A DNA stretch of 64,000 bases from Pseudomonas oryzihabitans NBRC 102199 (GCF_000730625.1 NZ_BBIT01000024.1:1-64000), one strand, 5' to 3'; positions 19,290 to 32,738 are shown, counted from the stretch's first letter. Numbers and translations are program-made. The notes: generated by a model not told the origin, from the letters alone.

Positions 19290-19702
19290 TAGTTGGGCCA
19301 GAGGCCGGGCGTGGCCAGTTCCAGCAGATGTCCGTCCGGATCGCGGAAATACAGGCTGATCGCGCCACGCGGCCAGCGGGTGCGTTCTTCGATGGCGACC
19401 CCGGCAGCCACCAGGTGTGCGGCCCAGGCTTCCAGTTCATCCGCCGCGACGGCCAGGGCCAGGTGCTGACAGCCCTGGGCGCCATGGGGCGGAATGCAGC
19501 CGCCCGGCAGCCTGACGGGCTGTTCGGTAGTGCCCCGCTGGAACAGCAACAGGACGCTGGCGCCCACCGCATAGGCGGCCAGGCGCTCGTCGGCGAACAT
19601 CGGCGTGAGCCCCAGCAGCTCTTCATAGAAGCGCCGGGCCCGGGGCAGATCGGCGACATAGAGCGCGGTTTCCAGCACGGCGGCGAGACGGGGCCTGGTC
19701 AT
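19286..19702 (-). CDS. VOC family protein (glyoxalase/bleomycin-resistance fold)
   Basis: This 138-aa protein has the paired beta-alpha-beta-beta-beta modules of the VOC superfamily: ETALYVADLPRARRFYEELLGL at the start and LYFRDPDGHLLELATPG at the end. The final Glu is a likely metal ligand. VOC members include glyoxalases, dioxygenases and resistance proteins, and the substrate cannot be inferred. It stands alone on the minus strand between gluQ and cbrX. Confidence 0.85.
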   Translation of the reverse strand: MTRPRLAAVLETALYVADLPRARRFYEELLGLTPMFADERLAAYAVGASVLLLFQRGTTEQPVRLPGGCIPPHGAQGCQHLALAVAADELEAWAAHLVAAGVAIEERTRWPRGAISLYFRDPDGHLLELATPGLWPNY

Positions 19703-19806
19703 CGACGAACTCCGGCGGGGAAAGAAGCCTTCACGGTAGAGGCCTCCCTCTCCGGGGTACAGCGCTTTTGCATTACCATGGCGCCATCGCCGTTCGGGAA
19801 CCGCGC

Positions 19807-19983
19807 ATGTACATCTACCGGCTGGTCCTGCTCCTCGTGGTAGGCATCTATCTGTTCTCCCCCGCCATCATGGATTGGTGGATCGCTCCCAGCGGCGCCT
19901 GGTATCGCCCCTACCTGCTGTGGCTCATCCTCATCGTGGTGACCTTTATCCTGCAGAGCCAGCGCGATGCCGACGAGCTTTAG
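19807..19983 (+). CDS. cbrX: Small membrane protein upstream of CbrA (CbrX)
   Basis: This 58-aa protein has two predicted membrane helices (about residues 4-22 and 35-52) and a short polar C-terminus. A gene of this size and position precedes cbrA in pseudomonads and has been called cbrX. The last 17 bp overlap the start of cbrA in another frame, which points to coupled translation. I start at the ATG at 19807; the earlier in-frame ATG would put polar residues before the first helix. Confidence 0.8.
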   Translation: MYIYRLVLLLVVGIYLFSPAIMDWWIAPSGAWYRPYLLWLILIVVTFILQSQRDADEL

Positions 19984-22915
19984 TCTGTCCCAACTGGTGC
20001 TGATCAGCGCCGGTTACCTGCTGATCTTCTTTGGCGTCGCCTGGATGACCGAGAAGGGCTGGGTGCCGCGCCGGCTGGTGCGCCATCCGCTGATCTACAC
20101 CCTGTCGCTGGGCGTCTACGCCAGCGCCTGGGCCTTCTATGGCACCGTGGGCCTGGCCTACGACTACGGCTACGGCTTTCTCGCCTACTACCTGGGCCTG
20201 TGCGGCGCCTTCCTGCTGGCGCCGGTGCTGCTCTATCCCATCCTGCGCCTGACCCGTGCCTACCAGCTGGCGTCCCTGGCCGATCTTTTCGCCTTCCGTT
20301 TCCGCAGCACCTGGGCCGGCGCCCTCACCAGCCTGGGCATGCTGATCGCCGTGCTGCCGCTGCTGGCGCTGCAGATCCAGGCGGTGGCCACCAGCACCGG
20401 CATCCTGGTGCAGGCCCGCGCCCAGGACGCCCCGGCGCTGGGCTTCTGCCTGCTGATCACCCTGTTCGCCATGCTCTTCGGCGCACGCCAGATCAATTCC
20501 AAGGAGCGCCATGAAGGCCTGGTGGTGGCCATCGCCTTCGAGTCCCTGGTCAAGTTGCTGGCCCTGGGCATCGTCGGCGGCGTCACCCTCTATAGCGTGT
20601 TCGGCGGACCCAACGGCCTGGAGACCTGGCTGCAGCAGAACCAGAGCGCCCTCTCCACCCTGCACACCCCGCTGCAGGAAGGTCCCTGGCGGATCCTGCT
20701 GCTGGTGTTCTTTGCCGCGGCCATCGTCACCCCGCACATGTACCACATGGCCTTCACCGAGAATCTCAGTCCCCAGGCGCTGGTCAGTGCCAGCTGGGGC
20801 CTGCCGCTGTTCCTGCTGCTGATCAGCCTGGCGGTGCCGCCGATTCTCTGGGGTGGCCTGGCGCTGGGTTCGCCGACGCCGCCGGAGTACTTCACCCTGG
20901 GCGTGGGCCTGGCGCTGGACAATCCGCTGCTGGCGCTGGTGGCCTTCGTCGGCGGGCTGTCGGCGGCCAGCGGCCTGATCATCGTGGTGACCATGGCGCT
21001 GTCGGGCATGCTGCTCAACCACATCGTGCTGCCGCTCTACCAGTCGCCCACCGACGGCAACATCTATCGCTGGCTGCGCATGACCCGGCGCATGCTGATC
21101 GCCGCCATCATCCTCGGCAGCTATGGCTTCTATCGCCTGCTGCAGGGCCATGGCGATCTCTCCAGCCTGGGCATCGTCTCCTTTGTCGCCACCGTGCAAT
21201 TCCTGCCCGGCGCGCTGTCGGTGCTCTACTGGCAGACGGCCAATCGCAAGGGCTTCATCGCCGGCCTGCTGTGCGGCCTGGGCCTGTGGTTCCTGAGCAT
21301 GCTCATGCCGCTGGTGGCCGACATCAATCCGCTGCACATCGGCGTCTTCAGCTATCGCATCAGCGCCAGCAACTGGCACCTCGCCGCCGTGGCCTCGCTG
21401 ACCGTCAACGTGCTGGTGTTCGCCCTGGTCTCGCTCTTCACCGAGGCCAGCGAAGAAGAGAAGAGCGCCGCCGAGGCCTGCGCCGTGGACAACGTCCGCC
21501 GTCCGCAGCGCCGCGAACTGGCGGCCAGCTCGCCCCAGGACTTCGCCGCCCAGCTGGCCAAGCCGCTGGGCGCCAAGACCGCGCAGAAGGAAGTCGAGCG
21601 CGCCCTGGCCGATCTGCTGCTGCCCTATGACGAACGCCGCCCCTATGCCCTGCGCCGGTTGCGCGATCGCATCGAGGCCAACCTCTCCGGCCTGATGGGT
21701 CCGCGGGTCGCCCAGGACATCGTCGAGACCTTTCTGCCGTTCAAGGCGGAAAGCGAGGCCTATGCCACCGAAGACATCCACTTCATCGAGAATCGCCTGG
21801 AAGACTACCAGTCGCGCCTGACCGGCCTGGCCGCCGAGCTGGACGCCCTGCGCCGCTATCACCGCCAGACCCTGCAGGAGTTGCCCATGGGCGTCTGCTC
21901 CCTGGCGCGTGACCGCGAGATCCTCATGTGGAACCGCGCCATGGAAGAACTCACCGGCATCGACGGCGCCCGGGTGGTGGGTTCGCGCCTGAGCGCCTTG
22001 CCCGATCCCTGGCAGGACCTGTTCGAGCGCTTTCTCGCCGAACCGGCGCAACAGCACCTCTACAAGCAGCGGCTGCCCCAGGAACACGAGCAGCGCTGGC
22101 TCAACCTGCACAAGGCGACCATCGACGAACCCTTGGCGGTGGGCAGCAACGGCACGGTGCTGGTGGTGGAAGACATCAGCGAGACCCAGCTGCTGGAAGA
22201 CCGCCTGATCCACTCCGAGCGCCTGGCCTCCATCGGCCGGCTGGCCGCGGGCGTCGCCCACGAGATCGGCAATCCGGTCACCGGCATCGCCTGCCTGGCG
22301 CAGAACCTGCGCGAGGAGCGCGAGGCGGACGAAGAGATCGACGAGATCAGCAGCCAGATCATCGAGCAGACCCGGCGCATCACCCGCATCGTCCAGTCGC
22401 TGATGAGTTTCGCCCATGCCGGCGGTCGCCAGCAGGCCCACGAACCGGTGTGCGTGGCCGAGGCGGCCCAGGAGGCCATCGCCCTGCTCTCCCTCAACCG
22501 CCAGAGCGTGGACGTCGACTTCTTCAATCTCTGCGATCCCGAACACCTGGTGCAGGGCGATCCCCAGCGGCTGGTGCAGGTGATGATCAACCTGCTGTCC
22601 AACGCCCGGGACGCCTCGCCACCCGGTGCGCCGATCCGGGTGCGCAGCGAGGCCCAGGGCCAGACCGTGACCCTGAGCGTCGAGGACGAGGGCAGCGGCA
22701 TTCCCAAGGCCATCGTCAGCCGGCTGTTCGAACCCTTCTTCACCACCAAGGATCCGGGCAAGGGGACGGGGCTTGGCTTGGCGCTGGTCTATTCCATCGT
22801 AGAAGAGCATTATGGTCAGATAATGATCGATAGTCCTACCGACCCCGTGACCGGCCAGGGCACCCGCATCCGGGTACTGCTGCCGCGCTATCTCGGGTTG
22901 CCGGAGGCGCCGTGA
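19967..22915 (+). CDS. cbrA: Sensor histidine kinase CbrA with SLC5-type transporter domain
   Basis: This 982-aa kinase partners CbrB in control of carbon and nitrogen use. Residues 1 to about 500 form a solute:sodium symporter-like domain with some 13 membrane helices. A STAC-type linker and a PAS domain (from about 640) follow. The HisKA domain has the phosphoacceptor His near residue 765 in [14 protein letters not shown], and the HATPase has NLLSNARDA and [11 protein letters not shown]. It overlaps cbrX by 17 bp, and cbrB starts 115 bp after its stop. In P. putida this domain takes up histidine; whether it signals by transport is not visible here. Confidence 0.97.
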   Translation: MPTSFSLSQLVLISAGYLLIFFGVAWMTEKGWVPRRLVRHPLIYTLSLGVYASAWAFYGTVGLAYDYGYGFLAYYLGLCGAFLLAPVLLYPILRLTRAYQLASLADLFAFRFRSTWAGALTSLGMLIAVLPLLALQIQAVATSTGILVQARAQDAPALGFCLLITLFAMLFGARQINSKERHEGLVVAIAFESLVKLLALGIVGGVTLYSVFGGPNGLETWLQQNQSALSTLHTPLQEGPWRILLLVFFAAAIVTPHMYHMAFTENLSPQALVSASWGLPLFLLLISLAVPPILWGGLALGSPTPPEYFTLGVGLALDNPLLALVAFVGGLSAASGLIIVVTMALSGMLLNHIVLPLYQSPTDGNIYRWLRMTRRMLIAAIILGSYGFYRLLQGHGDLSSLGIVSFVATVQFLPGALSVLYWQTANRKGFIAGLLCGLGLWFLSMLMPLVADINPLHIGVFSYRISASNWHLAAVASLTVNVLVFALVSLFTEASEEEKSAAEACAVDNVRRPQRRELAASSPQDFAAQLAKPLGAKTAQKEVERALADLLLPYDERRPYALRRLRDRIEANLSGLMGPRVAQDIVETFLPFKAESEAYATEDIHFIENRLEDYQSRLTGLAAELDALRRYHRQTLQELPMGVCSLARDREILMWNRAMEELTGIDGARVVGSRLSALPDPWQDLFERFLAEPAQQHLYKQRLPQEHEQRWLNLHKATIDEPLAVGSNGTVLVVEDISETQLLEDRLIHSERLASIGRLAAGVAHEIGNPVTGIACLAQNLREEREADEEIDEISSQIIEQTRRITRIVQSLMSFAHAGGRQQAHEPVCVAEAAQEAIALLSLNRQSVDVDFFNLCDPEHLVQGDPQRLVQVMINLLSNARDASPPGAPIRVRSEAQGQTVTLSVEDEGSGIPKAIVSRLFEPFFTTKDPGKGTGLGLALVYSIVEEHYGQIMIDSPTDPVTGQGTRIRVLLPRYLGLPEAP

Positions 22916-23030
22916 CGGACCCATCCGCCTGCTGGATGGATCTGCTAAAGCATTCGGAAGTCCAGACGACCGCGACAAGACACGCTGCCTGGCGTGGGTC
23001 GTCTTGCCTTCCCGTAAGAGAGCGCACTTG

Positions 23031-24449
<1,419 letters not shown>

Positions 24450-24485
24450 TCCACGCCGGGACGCGGCAGCCCTGCACGTCCCGCG

Positions 24486-24562
24486 GTAACACCCTCCCGC
24501 CTCGCCTCCCCATCCTTTGCAATGTGTTACCGCCGTAACAGGAGGCGGGTTCAGCGGTAACG
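24486..24562 (+). promoter_or_regulatory. CbrB-type upstream activating sites for crcZ
   Basis: A perfect 16-bp palindrome TGTTACCGCCGTAACA (24525-24540) is flanked by two half sites, GTAACA at 24486-24491 and GTAACG at 24557-24562. They lie about 75-150 bp before the sigma-54 promoter, the usual distance for an NtrC-type activator. Confidence 0.8.
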
Positions 24563-24637
24563 AAAATCTCCCTGTAGCCACCAGGCAAAAAGGCTACATT
24601 TTTCTTAAGCCACTGAAATAAAAGGATTTTTCAAAAC

Positions 24638-24653
24638 TGGCACGGCATCTGCT
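24638..24653 (+). promoter_or_regulatory. Sigma-54 promoter of crcZ
   Basis: TGGCACGGCATCTGCT matches the -24/-12 consensus TGGCAC-N5-TTGCW with one mismatch. The GG (24639-24640) and GC (24651-24652) pairs have the required 10-bp gap. Transcription should start near 24664. Confidence 0.88.
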
Positions 24654-24663
24654 TTATGTTCTG

Positions 24664-25036
24664 GCACAAGAACAATAAAAACGTACCCCCTCCATAACAA
24701 AAACAAGACGTAGCGACTCCAGCACAACAAGAACAAGCAGGCGGAGGCGTAGCTAACTGATCATTTTGGAGAAGAGTCGTCTTGCGGGATGGTCCCGCGA
24801 TGTCAGGCCAGAGAACAATAAAACTGCCCCGAGGCAGCACCCGTACCAGGCAGAGCAGGAATGATCCTGACGACATCAGCTTCCAAAGTAATCCGTTTGC
24901 TCTTGGCTCTAGACTTCAGAGCCTTTCCGGCGGCCGGTAACCGCACGGGACAGACCACACAAGAAAAACAAGAGGTCTGGATAGACAATAAAAACAAAGC
25001 ACGTACCACTTTGGGGGGGAGCTTCGGCTCCCCCAG
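24664..25036 (+). ncRNA. crcZ: CrcZ-type small RNA, Hfq/Crc decoy
   Basis: An RNA of about 370 nt runs from the sigma-54 start to a terminator hairpin. It has at least six A-rich CA-motif blocks: 24666-24681, 24696-24708, 24724-24737, 24812-24823, 24959-24973 and 24985-24999, with variants of AACAAGAACAA and AACAATAAAA. Such blocks bind Hfq with Crc and so relieve repression of catabolic mRNAs. Position between cbrB and pcnB, size and promoter all match CrcZ. The short open frames on either strand here have no protein-like features. Confidence 0.92.
25015..25036 (+). terminator. Terminator hairpin of crcZ
   Basis: An 8-bp stem GGGGGAGC / GCTCCCCC closes a TTCG tetraloop (25015-25034). The T-tract after it is poor (three T in a row at 25041-25043), so some read-through toward pcnB is possible. 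Confidence 0.75.
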
Positions 25037-25147
25037 TGCCTTTGACAGCCTCCCCTCCCTCGTTCAAGATCCCCTCCTTATCTATTGCGCAACGGCTCCC
25101 GCTGTGGTCCAGATTGCGTATAGCCGTCTCTCCGAACAGAAACTCGC

Positions 25148-26539
25148 ATGCTGAAGAAGCTGATCCAGACTCTGCGCTCGCCCCTGCGGCGTACTCCGCC
25201 CGCGCCTGCCTTGCCCATCGAACTGCCCCGCAGTCAGCATGCTCTGGAACGAGAGCGCATCAGTCGCTACGCCCTGAGTGTCGTCGACCGGCTGGAAAAG
25301 GCGGGTTATCAGGCCTACCTGGTGGGCGGTTGCGTCCGGGACCTGCTGCTGGGCTTCGAGCCCAAGGACTTCGACGTCGCCACCAGCGCCACGCCCGAGC
25401 AGGTGCGGGCCGAATTCCGCAATGCGCGGGTCATCGGGCGGCGCTTCAAGCTGGTCCATGTGCATTTCGGCCGCGAGATCATCGAGGTCGCGACCTTCCG
25501 CGCCAATCACCCCACCGGGGATGCCGAGGACGAGACCCAGGGCTCGCGCCATGAAAGCGGCCGGATCCTGCGCGACAACATCTATGGCAACCAGGAACAG
25601 GATGCCCAGCGGCGCGACTTCACCATCAACGCGCTCTACTACGACGCCAGCGGCGAACGCATCCTCGACTACGCCAACGGCACCCAGGACATTCGCCTGC
25701 GGCAGATCCGGCTGATCGGCGATCCGGAGCAGCGCTACCTGGAAGATCCGGTGCGGATGCTGCGCGCCGTGCGCTTCGCCGCCAAGCTGGATTTCGAGAT
25801 CGAGGCCGCCACCGCCGAACCCATCAGCCGCCTGGCGCCGCTGCTGCGGGACATTCCGGCACCGCGGCTGTTCGACGAGGTCATCAAGCTGCTGCTGGGT
25901 GGCAAGGCCGAGCGCACCTTCGAGCTGCTCTGCCAGTACGGGCTGTTCGCCCCGCTGTTTCCGGCCAGTGGCGAAGCCCTGGAACGCGATCCCGACTACG
26001 CCGGCAGCCTGATCCGCCAGGCCCTGGCCAACACCGATGCCCGCATCCGCGAAGGCAAGCCGGTCACCCCGGCCTTCCTCTTCGCCGCCCTGCTCTGGCC
26101 GGCCTTGCCCGAGCGCGTCCGTCATCATCAGGACCTCGGCCTGCCGCCGATTCCGGCCATGCAGGAAGCCGCCCACGACCTCACCCAGCAGCAGTGCCAG
26201 CGCACCGCCGTCCCCAAGCGTTTCACCATGCCCATGCGCGAGATCTGGGACATGCAGGAACGCCTGCCACGCCGCCAGGGCAAGCGCGCCGATCAGTTGC
26301 TGGAGAATCCGCGCTTTCGCGCCGGCTACGACTTCCTGCTGCTGCGCGAGAGCGCCGGCGAGGAAACCGGTGGCCTGGGCGACTGGTGGACCCGCTACCA
26401 GGAGGTCGGCGACAGCCAGCGGCGCGAGATGATCAAGAACCTCAGCCGCGACGAAGGCGCACCGGCCAAGCGGCGCCGCCGCGGCGGCAGCAATCGCAAG
26501 CGGCGCACCTCGGATGCGCCCACCGCCGGCGACGAATGA
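25148..26539 (+). CDS. pcnB: Poly(A) polymerase I
   Basis: This 463-aa enzyme adds A-tails to RNA 3' ends and promotes decay. The nucleotidyltransferase site GGCVRDLLLG...KDFDVAT and the downstream RRFKLVHVHFG and RRDFTINALYYD motifs are intact. The C-terminal tail is rich in Arg and Lys (KRRRRGG, RKRRTS), as expected for RNA binding. The start at 25148 is 110 bp past the crcZ hairpin. Its last bases overlap folK in an ATGATG junction. Confidence 0.96.
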   Translation: MLKKLIQTLRSPLRRTPPAPALPIELPRSQHALERERISRYALSVVDRLEKAGYQAYLVGGCVRDLLLGFEPKDFDVATSATPEQVRAEFRNARVIGRRFKLVHVHFGREIIEVATFRANHPTGDAEDETQGSRHESGRILRDNIYGNQEQDAQRRDFTINALYYDASGERILDYANGTQDIRLRQIRLIGDPEQRYLEDPVRMLRAVRFAAKLDFEIEAATAEPISRLAPLLRDIPAPRLFDEVIKLLLGGKAERTFELLCQYGLFAPLFPASGEALERDPDYAGSLIRQALANTDARIREGKPVTPAFLFAALLWPALPERVRHHQDLGLPPIPAMQEAAHDLTQQQCQRTAVPKRFTMPMREIWDMQERLPRRQGKRADQLLENPRFRAGYDFLLLRESAGEETGGLGDWWTRYQEVGDSQRREMIKNLSRDEGAPAKRRRRGGSNRKRRTSDAPTAGDE

Positions 26540-27039
26540 TGGAAAGGGTCTATCTCGGCCTGGGCAGTAACCTGGCCGAGCCGCGGCGCCAGCTGGACGC
26601 GGCCCTCGAGGCCCTGGCCCAGCTGCCCCACAGTGAGCTGGTGGCGGTCTCCGCCTTCTATGCCAGCGATCCCCTGGGACCACCCGATCAGCCGCGCTAC
26701 GTCAACGCCGTCGCCGCCCTGGACACCGGGCTCGAGCCCCTGGCGCTGCTCGACGCCACCCAGGCCATAGAGCAGCAGCAGGGCCGCGTACGCAAGGATG
26801 AACGCTGGGGTCCGCGGACCCTGGACATCGACATCCTGCTATTCGGCGAACGACTGATCGACGAGCCACGCCTGCAGGTGCCGCACTACCACCTCCAGGC
26901 CCGTGCCTTCGTCCTCTATCCGCTGGCCGATCTCGCCCCCGCGCTGCACCTGCCCAATGGCCGCCGCTTGCCGGACCTGCTGTCCGCCTGCCCTTTCGAA
27001 GGCCTGGAGCGGCTGCTACCGTCGTCATCCACGCGGTAA
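26536..27039 (+). CDS. folK: 2-amino-4-hydroxy-6-hydroxymethyldihydropteridine pyrophosphokinase
   Basis: This 167-aa enzyme transfers pyrophosphate from ATP to the pterin in folate synthesis. It has GLGSNLAEP at the N-terminus and the HPPK signature RWGPRTLDIDILLFG with its two metal-binding Asp residues. Two adjacent ATG codons (26536 and 26539) overlap the pcnB stop; I take the first because it gives the family's usual N-terminal length. Translation is probably coupled to pcnB. Confidence 0.95.
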   Translation: MMERVYLGLGSNLAEPRRQLDAALEALAQLPHSELVAVSAFYASDPLGPPDQPRYVNAVAALDTGLEPLALLDATQAIEQQQGRVRKDERWGPRTLDIDILLFGERLIDEPRLQVPHYHLQARAFVLYPLADLAPALHLPNGRRLPDLLSACPFEGLERLLPSSSTR

Positions 27040-27052
27040 CACAGCCGTAACA
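27036..27052 (+). repeat. Tandem GTAACA direct repeats before panB
   Basis: GTAACA occurs at 27036-27041 and again at 27047-27052, one helical turn (11 bp) apart. The first overlaps the folK stop. This is the same hexamer as in the crcZ upstream sites. No sigma-54 promoter is visible between it and panB. Confidence 0.4.
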
Positions 27053-27168
27053 CCGAGCATTGACTTGTGCCGGATGCGCCGGGACTATAGCAGCCGTTTG
27101 CGCGCGGCCACCCCGCGCCCGCGGCGCCCAGACAATAACCATAGCGCCGTCCCACGAGGACCCCTTGC

Positions 27169-27969
27169 ATGCCTGATATCAGCCTCACGACCCTTCAGGG
27201 GCTCAAGCAGCGCGGCGAAAAGATCGCCATGCTGACCGCCTACGATGCCACTTTCGCCCAGGCCGCCAGTCAGGCCGGCGTCGAGATGCTGCTCATCGGC
27301 GATTCCCTCGGCATGGTGCTGCAGGGTCACGACAGCACCCTGCCGGTGACCCTCGACGACATGGTCTACCACACCGCCTGCGTCAAGCGCGGCCACGCGG
27401 GTGCCTTCATCGTCGCCGACCTGTCGTTCATGACCTATGCCACCCTGGAGCAGACCCTGACCAGCGCCGGTCGCCTGATGCAGGCGGGCGCGCAGATGGT
27501 CAAGCTTGAGGGCGATGCCTGGCTGGCCGAACCCATTCGCCGCCTGGCCGCCAATGGCGTGCCGGTCTGCGCCCACCTGGGCCTGACGCCCCAGTCGGTC
27601 AACGTCTTCGGCGGCTTCAAGGTACAGGGGCGCGATCCGGCCCGGGCGCAGCAGTTGCGCGAGGCGGCGCGTGAGCTGGAGGAAGCCGGCGCGGCCATGC
27701 TGCTGCTGGAATGCGTGCCTTCGGCGCTGGCCGAGGAAATCACCCGGGCCGCCCGGGTGCCGGTGATCGGCATCGGCGCCGGGGCTGCCACCGATGGCCA
27801 GGTACTGGTGCTGCACGACATGCTCGGCCTGGCCCTGCGCGGGCGCACGCCGAAATTCGTGCGCAACTTCATGGCCGGTCAGGACAGCATCCAGGCTGCC
27901 CTGGCGGCCTATGTCGCTGCCGTCAAGGACGGCAGCTTTCCCGCTCCCGAACACGGATTCTCCGCATGA
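27169..27969 (+). CDS. panB: 3-methyl-2-oxobutanoate hydroxymethyltransferase
   Basis: This 266-aa (beta/alpha)8 enzyme adds a hydroxymethyl group from 5,10-methylene-THF to 2-oxoisovalerate, giving ketopantoate for pantothenate synthesis. Motifs [31 protein letters not shown] and the catalytic Glu in ECVP are present. It is coupled to panC by an ATGA overlap. Its substrate comes from the IlvIHC pathway, whose genes are also in this window. Confidence 0.97.
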   Translation: MPDISLTTLQGLKQRGEKIAMLTAYDATFAQAASQAGVEMLLIGDSLGMVLQGHDSTLPVTLDDMVYHTACVKRGHAGAFIVADLSFMTYATLEQTLTSAGRLMQAGAQMVKLEGDAWLAEPIRRLAANGVPVCAHLGLTPQSVNVFGGFKVQGRDPARAQQLREAARELEEAGAAMLLLECVPSALAEEITRAARVPVIGIGAGAATDGQVLVLHDMLGLALRGRTPKFVRNFMAGQDSIQAALAAYVAAVKDGSFPAPEHGFSA

Positions 27970-28823
27970 AAACGGTCCATAGCGTCCGCGAACTGCGCGC
28001 CGCCGTCGCCGCCGCGCGCCGCCAGGGCCTGCGCATCGGCCTGGTGCCCACCATGGGCAATCTGCACGCCGGGCATATCGCCCTGGTCGACACCGCGCGG
28101 CGTCACGCCGACTTCGTGGTGGCGAGCATCTTCGTCAATCCGCTGCAATTCGGTCCCACCGAGGATCTGGACACCTATCCGCGCACCCTGGCGGAAGACA
28201 GTCGCCAGCTGAACGAGGCCCACTGCGACCTGCTGTTCGCGCCGGCGGTGGCCGAGATGTATCCCAATGGCATGGACGGCCTGACCCGGGTGAATGTCCC
28301 CGTGGTGTCCGAAGGCCTGTGCGGTGCGCGCCGGCCCGGGCATTTCGAAGGCGTGGCGACGGTGGTCACCAAGCTGTTCCAGATGGCGCAACCGGACGTG
28401 GCGGTGTTTGGCGAAAAGGACTATCAGCAGCTGGCGGTGATCCGCAAGCTGGTCCAGGACCTGGACATGCCCATCGAGATCGTCGCCCAGCCCACGGTAC
28501 GGGCCACCGACGGCCTGGCGCTGTCGTCGCGCAATGGCTATCTCGATGACCACCAGCGGGCCAGTGCGCCTTGCCTGTACAGCCTGCTCAGGCGCCTCGC
28601 CGATCAGCTCGCCGCCGGCGCCGCGGTCGAGCCGACCCTCGCCGCCGGTGTCGCCGAATTGCACGCTCAGGGGCTCAAGGTCGACTATCTGGAATTGCGC
28701 GAGCAGCTGAGTCTGCAACCGGCCGGGCCGGACACCACCGCGCTGGTCCTGCTGGTGGCGGCCTACCTCGGCCAGACCCGCCTGATCGACAATCTGAGCT
28801 TTCGCCGCAGGGCCCGAGTGTGA
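27966..28823 (+). CDS. panC: Pantothenate synthetase
   Basis: This 285-aa ligase joins pantoate and beta-alanine with ATP. It has the HIGH-type motif [14 protein letters not shown] and the KMSKS-like SSRNGYL. The ATG at 27966 overlaps the panB stop. A terminator follows. The beta-alanine-forming panD, which follows panC in several pseudomonads, is not here. Confidence 0.97.
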   Translation: MKTVHSVRELRAAVAAARRQGLRIGLVPTMGNLHAGHIALVDTARRHADFVVASIFVNPLQFGPTEDLDTYPRTLAEDSRQLNEAHCDLLFAPAVAEMYPNGMDGLTRVNVPVVSEGLCGARRPGHFEGVATVVTKLFQMAQPDVAVFGEKDYQQLAVIRKLVQDLDMPIEIVAQPTVRATDGLALSSRNGYLDDHQRASAPCLYSLLRRLADQLAAGAAVEPTLAAGVAELHAQGLKVDYLELREQLSLQPAGPDTTALVLLVAAYLGQTRLIDNLSFRRRARV

Positions 28824-28866
28824 CGCAACCGAAGGTTAGCTCACCCGACCCTGCCTGAACCCTGGA

Positions 28867-28890
28867 AGCCCGGAACATACCGGGCTTTTT
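28867..28890 (+). terminator. Terminator after panC
   Basis: AGCCCGG (28867-28873) and CCGGGCT (28880-28886) pair around a 6-nt loop, followed by T to 28890. Confidence 0.88.
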
Positions 28891-29004
28891 CATGCTCGAA
28901 GCGCGGCGCCACGACCGGCGTCTCGCGGTCACCGACTTTCTCTTGCAAGCCAGCGGCTTGTGGGGCACAACAGCAAACAAGAGCCACCAAGGAAAAGCCT
29001 AGCC

Positions 29005-30669
29005 ATGGAGTACTATCAACACCCCCTCGACGTGACCCAGCTCGCCTCCTGGAAAGCCCTGCAGGAACACCGCAAGGCCATGCAGAACTTCCGCATGCGC
29101 GATGCCTTCGCCGCCGATCCGCAGCGCTTCTCGCAGTTCTCCCTGAGCAGCAGTGGTCTGTTCCTCGACTACTCCAAGAACCTCATCACCGAGCAGACCC
29201 GTGACCTGCTGGTGAATCTGGCCCGGGAAGCGGGGCTGGAAGGGGCCATCCGCACCCTGTTCGATGGCGCCTACGTCAACTCCTCCGAACACCGCCCCGC
29301 CCTGCACACCGCGCTGCGCCGCCCGGTGGGCGACAGCGTCCGGATCGATGGCCAGGACATCATGCCCGAGGTGCACCGGGTCCTGAACCAGATGACCCAG
29401 CTGGTCACCCGCATCCACAACGGCCTCTGGCGCGGCTACACCGAGAAGCCGATCACCGACGTGGTCAACATCGGCATCGGTGGCTCCTTCCTCGGTCCGC
29501 AGCTGGTCTCCGAGGCGCTGGTGCCCTTCACCCAGCGCGGCGTGCGCTGCCACTACCTGGCCAACATCGACGGCAGCGAATTCCGCGAGGTGACCTCCAA
29601 GCTCGCCGCCGACACCACCCTGTTCATCGTCTCCTCCAAGTCCTTCGGCACCCTGGAGACCCTGAAGAACGCCCAGGCCGCCCGTGCCTGGTGCCTGGCC
29701 CAGGGCTGCCCGGAGCCGGAGCTGCACAAGCACTTCATCGCCGTCTCCAGCAACGTCAAGGTGGCGGTGGAATTCGGCATCGCCGAAGAGAACATCTTCC
29801 CGATGTGGGACTGGGTCGGCGGTCGCTATTCGCTGTGGTCGGCCATCGGCCTGCCCATCGCCCTGGCCATCGGCATGTCCAACTTCAAGGACCTGCTGGC
29901 CGGTGCCTATGCCATGGACCAGCACTTCACCAGCGCTCCCTTCGAAGAGAACATGCCGGTGCTGCTGGGCCTGCTCGGGGTCTGGTACGGCAACTTCTGG
30001 GGCGCGACCAGTCATGCCATCCTGCCCTACGACCACCACCTGCGTAACTTCGTGAAGCACCTGCAGCAGCTGGACATGGAGTCCAATGGCAAGAGCGTGC
30101 GTCAGGACGGCTCGCCGGTGAGCCTGGAGACCGGCCCGGTGATCTGGGGCGGCGTCGGCTGCAACGGTCAGCACGCCTACCACCAGCTGCTGCACCAGGG
30201 CACCCAGCTGATCCCCGGCGACTTCATCGTGCCGGTGGTGAGCCACAACCCGGTGGCCGATCACCAGCAGTGGCTGTATGCCAACTGCCTGTCGCAGAGC
30301 CAGGCACTGATGCTGGGCAAGACCCGCGAAGAAGCCGAGGCCGAGCTGCGCGAGAAGGGCCTGGGCGAAGCCGAGATCGCCAAGTTGGCGCCGCACAAGG
30401 TGATCCCGGGCAACCGCCCGAGCAACACCCTGGTGCTGGAGCGCATCTCGCCGCGGCGCCTGGGTGCGCTGGTGGCCCTGTACGAGCACAAGGTGTTCGT
30501 GCAGAGCGTCATCTGGGGCATCAACTGCTTCGACCAGTGGGGCGTCGAGCTGGGCAAGGAGCTGGGCAAGGACGTCTACCAGCACATCATCGGCCGCAGC
30601 GAAGGCAAGGCCGACGACGGTTCCACCCAGGGCCTGATCGACTACTTCCGCGGTCGTCATCGCGGCTGA
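29005..30669 (+). CDS. pgi: Glucose-6-phosphate isomerase
   Basis: This 554-aa enzyme interconverts glucose-6-phosphate and fructose-6-phosphate. Both signatures are present: [16 protein letters not shown], and [11 protein letters not shown] near the C-terminus with the catalytic Lys. I start at the ATG at 29005, the usual N-terminus. An A-rich leader segment (28968-28982) precedes it. A good terminator follows. Confidence 0.97.
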   Translation: MEYYQHPLDVTQLASWKALQEHRKAMQNFRMRDAFAADPQRFSQFSLSSSGLFLDYSKNLITEQTRDLLVNLAREAGLEGAIRTLFDGAYVNSSEHRPALHTALRRPVGDSVRIDGQDIMPEVHRVLNQMTQLVTRIHNGLWRGYTEKPITDVVNIGIGGSFLGPQLVSEALVPFTQRGVRCHYLANIDGSEFREVTSKLAADTTLFIVSSKSFGTLETLKNAQAARAWCLAQGCPEPELHKHFIAVSSNVKVAVEFGIAEENIFPMWDWVGGRYSLWSAIGLPIALAIGMSNFKDLLAGAYAMDQHFTSAPFEENMPVLLGLLGVWYGNFWGATSHAILPYDHHLRNFVKHLQQLDMESNGKSVRQDGSPVSLETGPVIWGGVGCNGQHAYHQLLHQGTQLIPGDFIVPVVSHNPVADHQQWLYANCLSQSQALMLGKTREEAEAELREKGLGEAEIAKLAPHKVIPGNRPSNTLVLERISPRRLGALVALYEHKVFVQSVIWGINCFDQWGVELGKELGKDVYQHIIGRSEGKADDGSTQGLIDYFRGRHRG

Positions 30670-30692
30670 TCGTCTCCGGTCCGTTCCGAAAG

Positions 30693-30714
30693 GCGCCGCT
30701 CTGCGGCGCTTTTT
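30693..30714 (+). terminator. Terminator after pgi
   Basis: GCGCCGC (30693-30699) and GCGGCGC (30703-30709) pair around a 3-nt loop, followed by five T. Confidence 0.9.
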
Positions 30715-30770
30715 CGTTTTGTCGCCTCGCTGAACCCCGGCAGGGCATCCGCGGCCTAAACTGGGAGCAC

Positions 30771-30788
30771 AACAACACCAAGAAGGAG
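30771..30788 (+). promoter_or_regulatory. A-rich Hfq/Crc-like segment at the acsA ribosome site
   Basis: AACAACACCAAGAAGGAG directly overlaps the acsA ribosome site. It resembles the A-rich CA motifs bound by Hfq and Crc when catabolic mRNAs are repressed. This is a motif match; binding is not shown. Confidence 0.4.
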
Positions 30789-30794
30789 CCGGCC

Positions 30795-32738
<1,944 letters not shown>

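Noticed and set aside
24631-25009. Open frames of 68-97 codons within crcZ
   Set aside because: They lack ribosome sites and protein-like composition, and the region has all the marks of a non-coding RNA.
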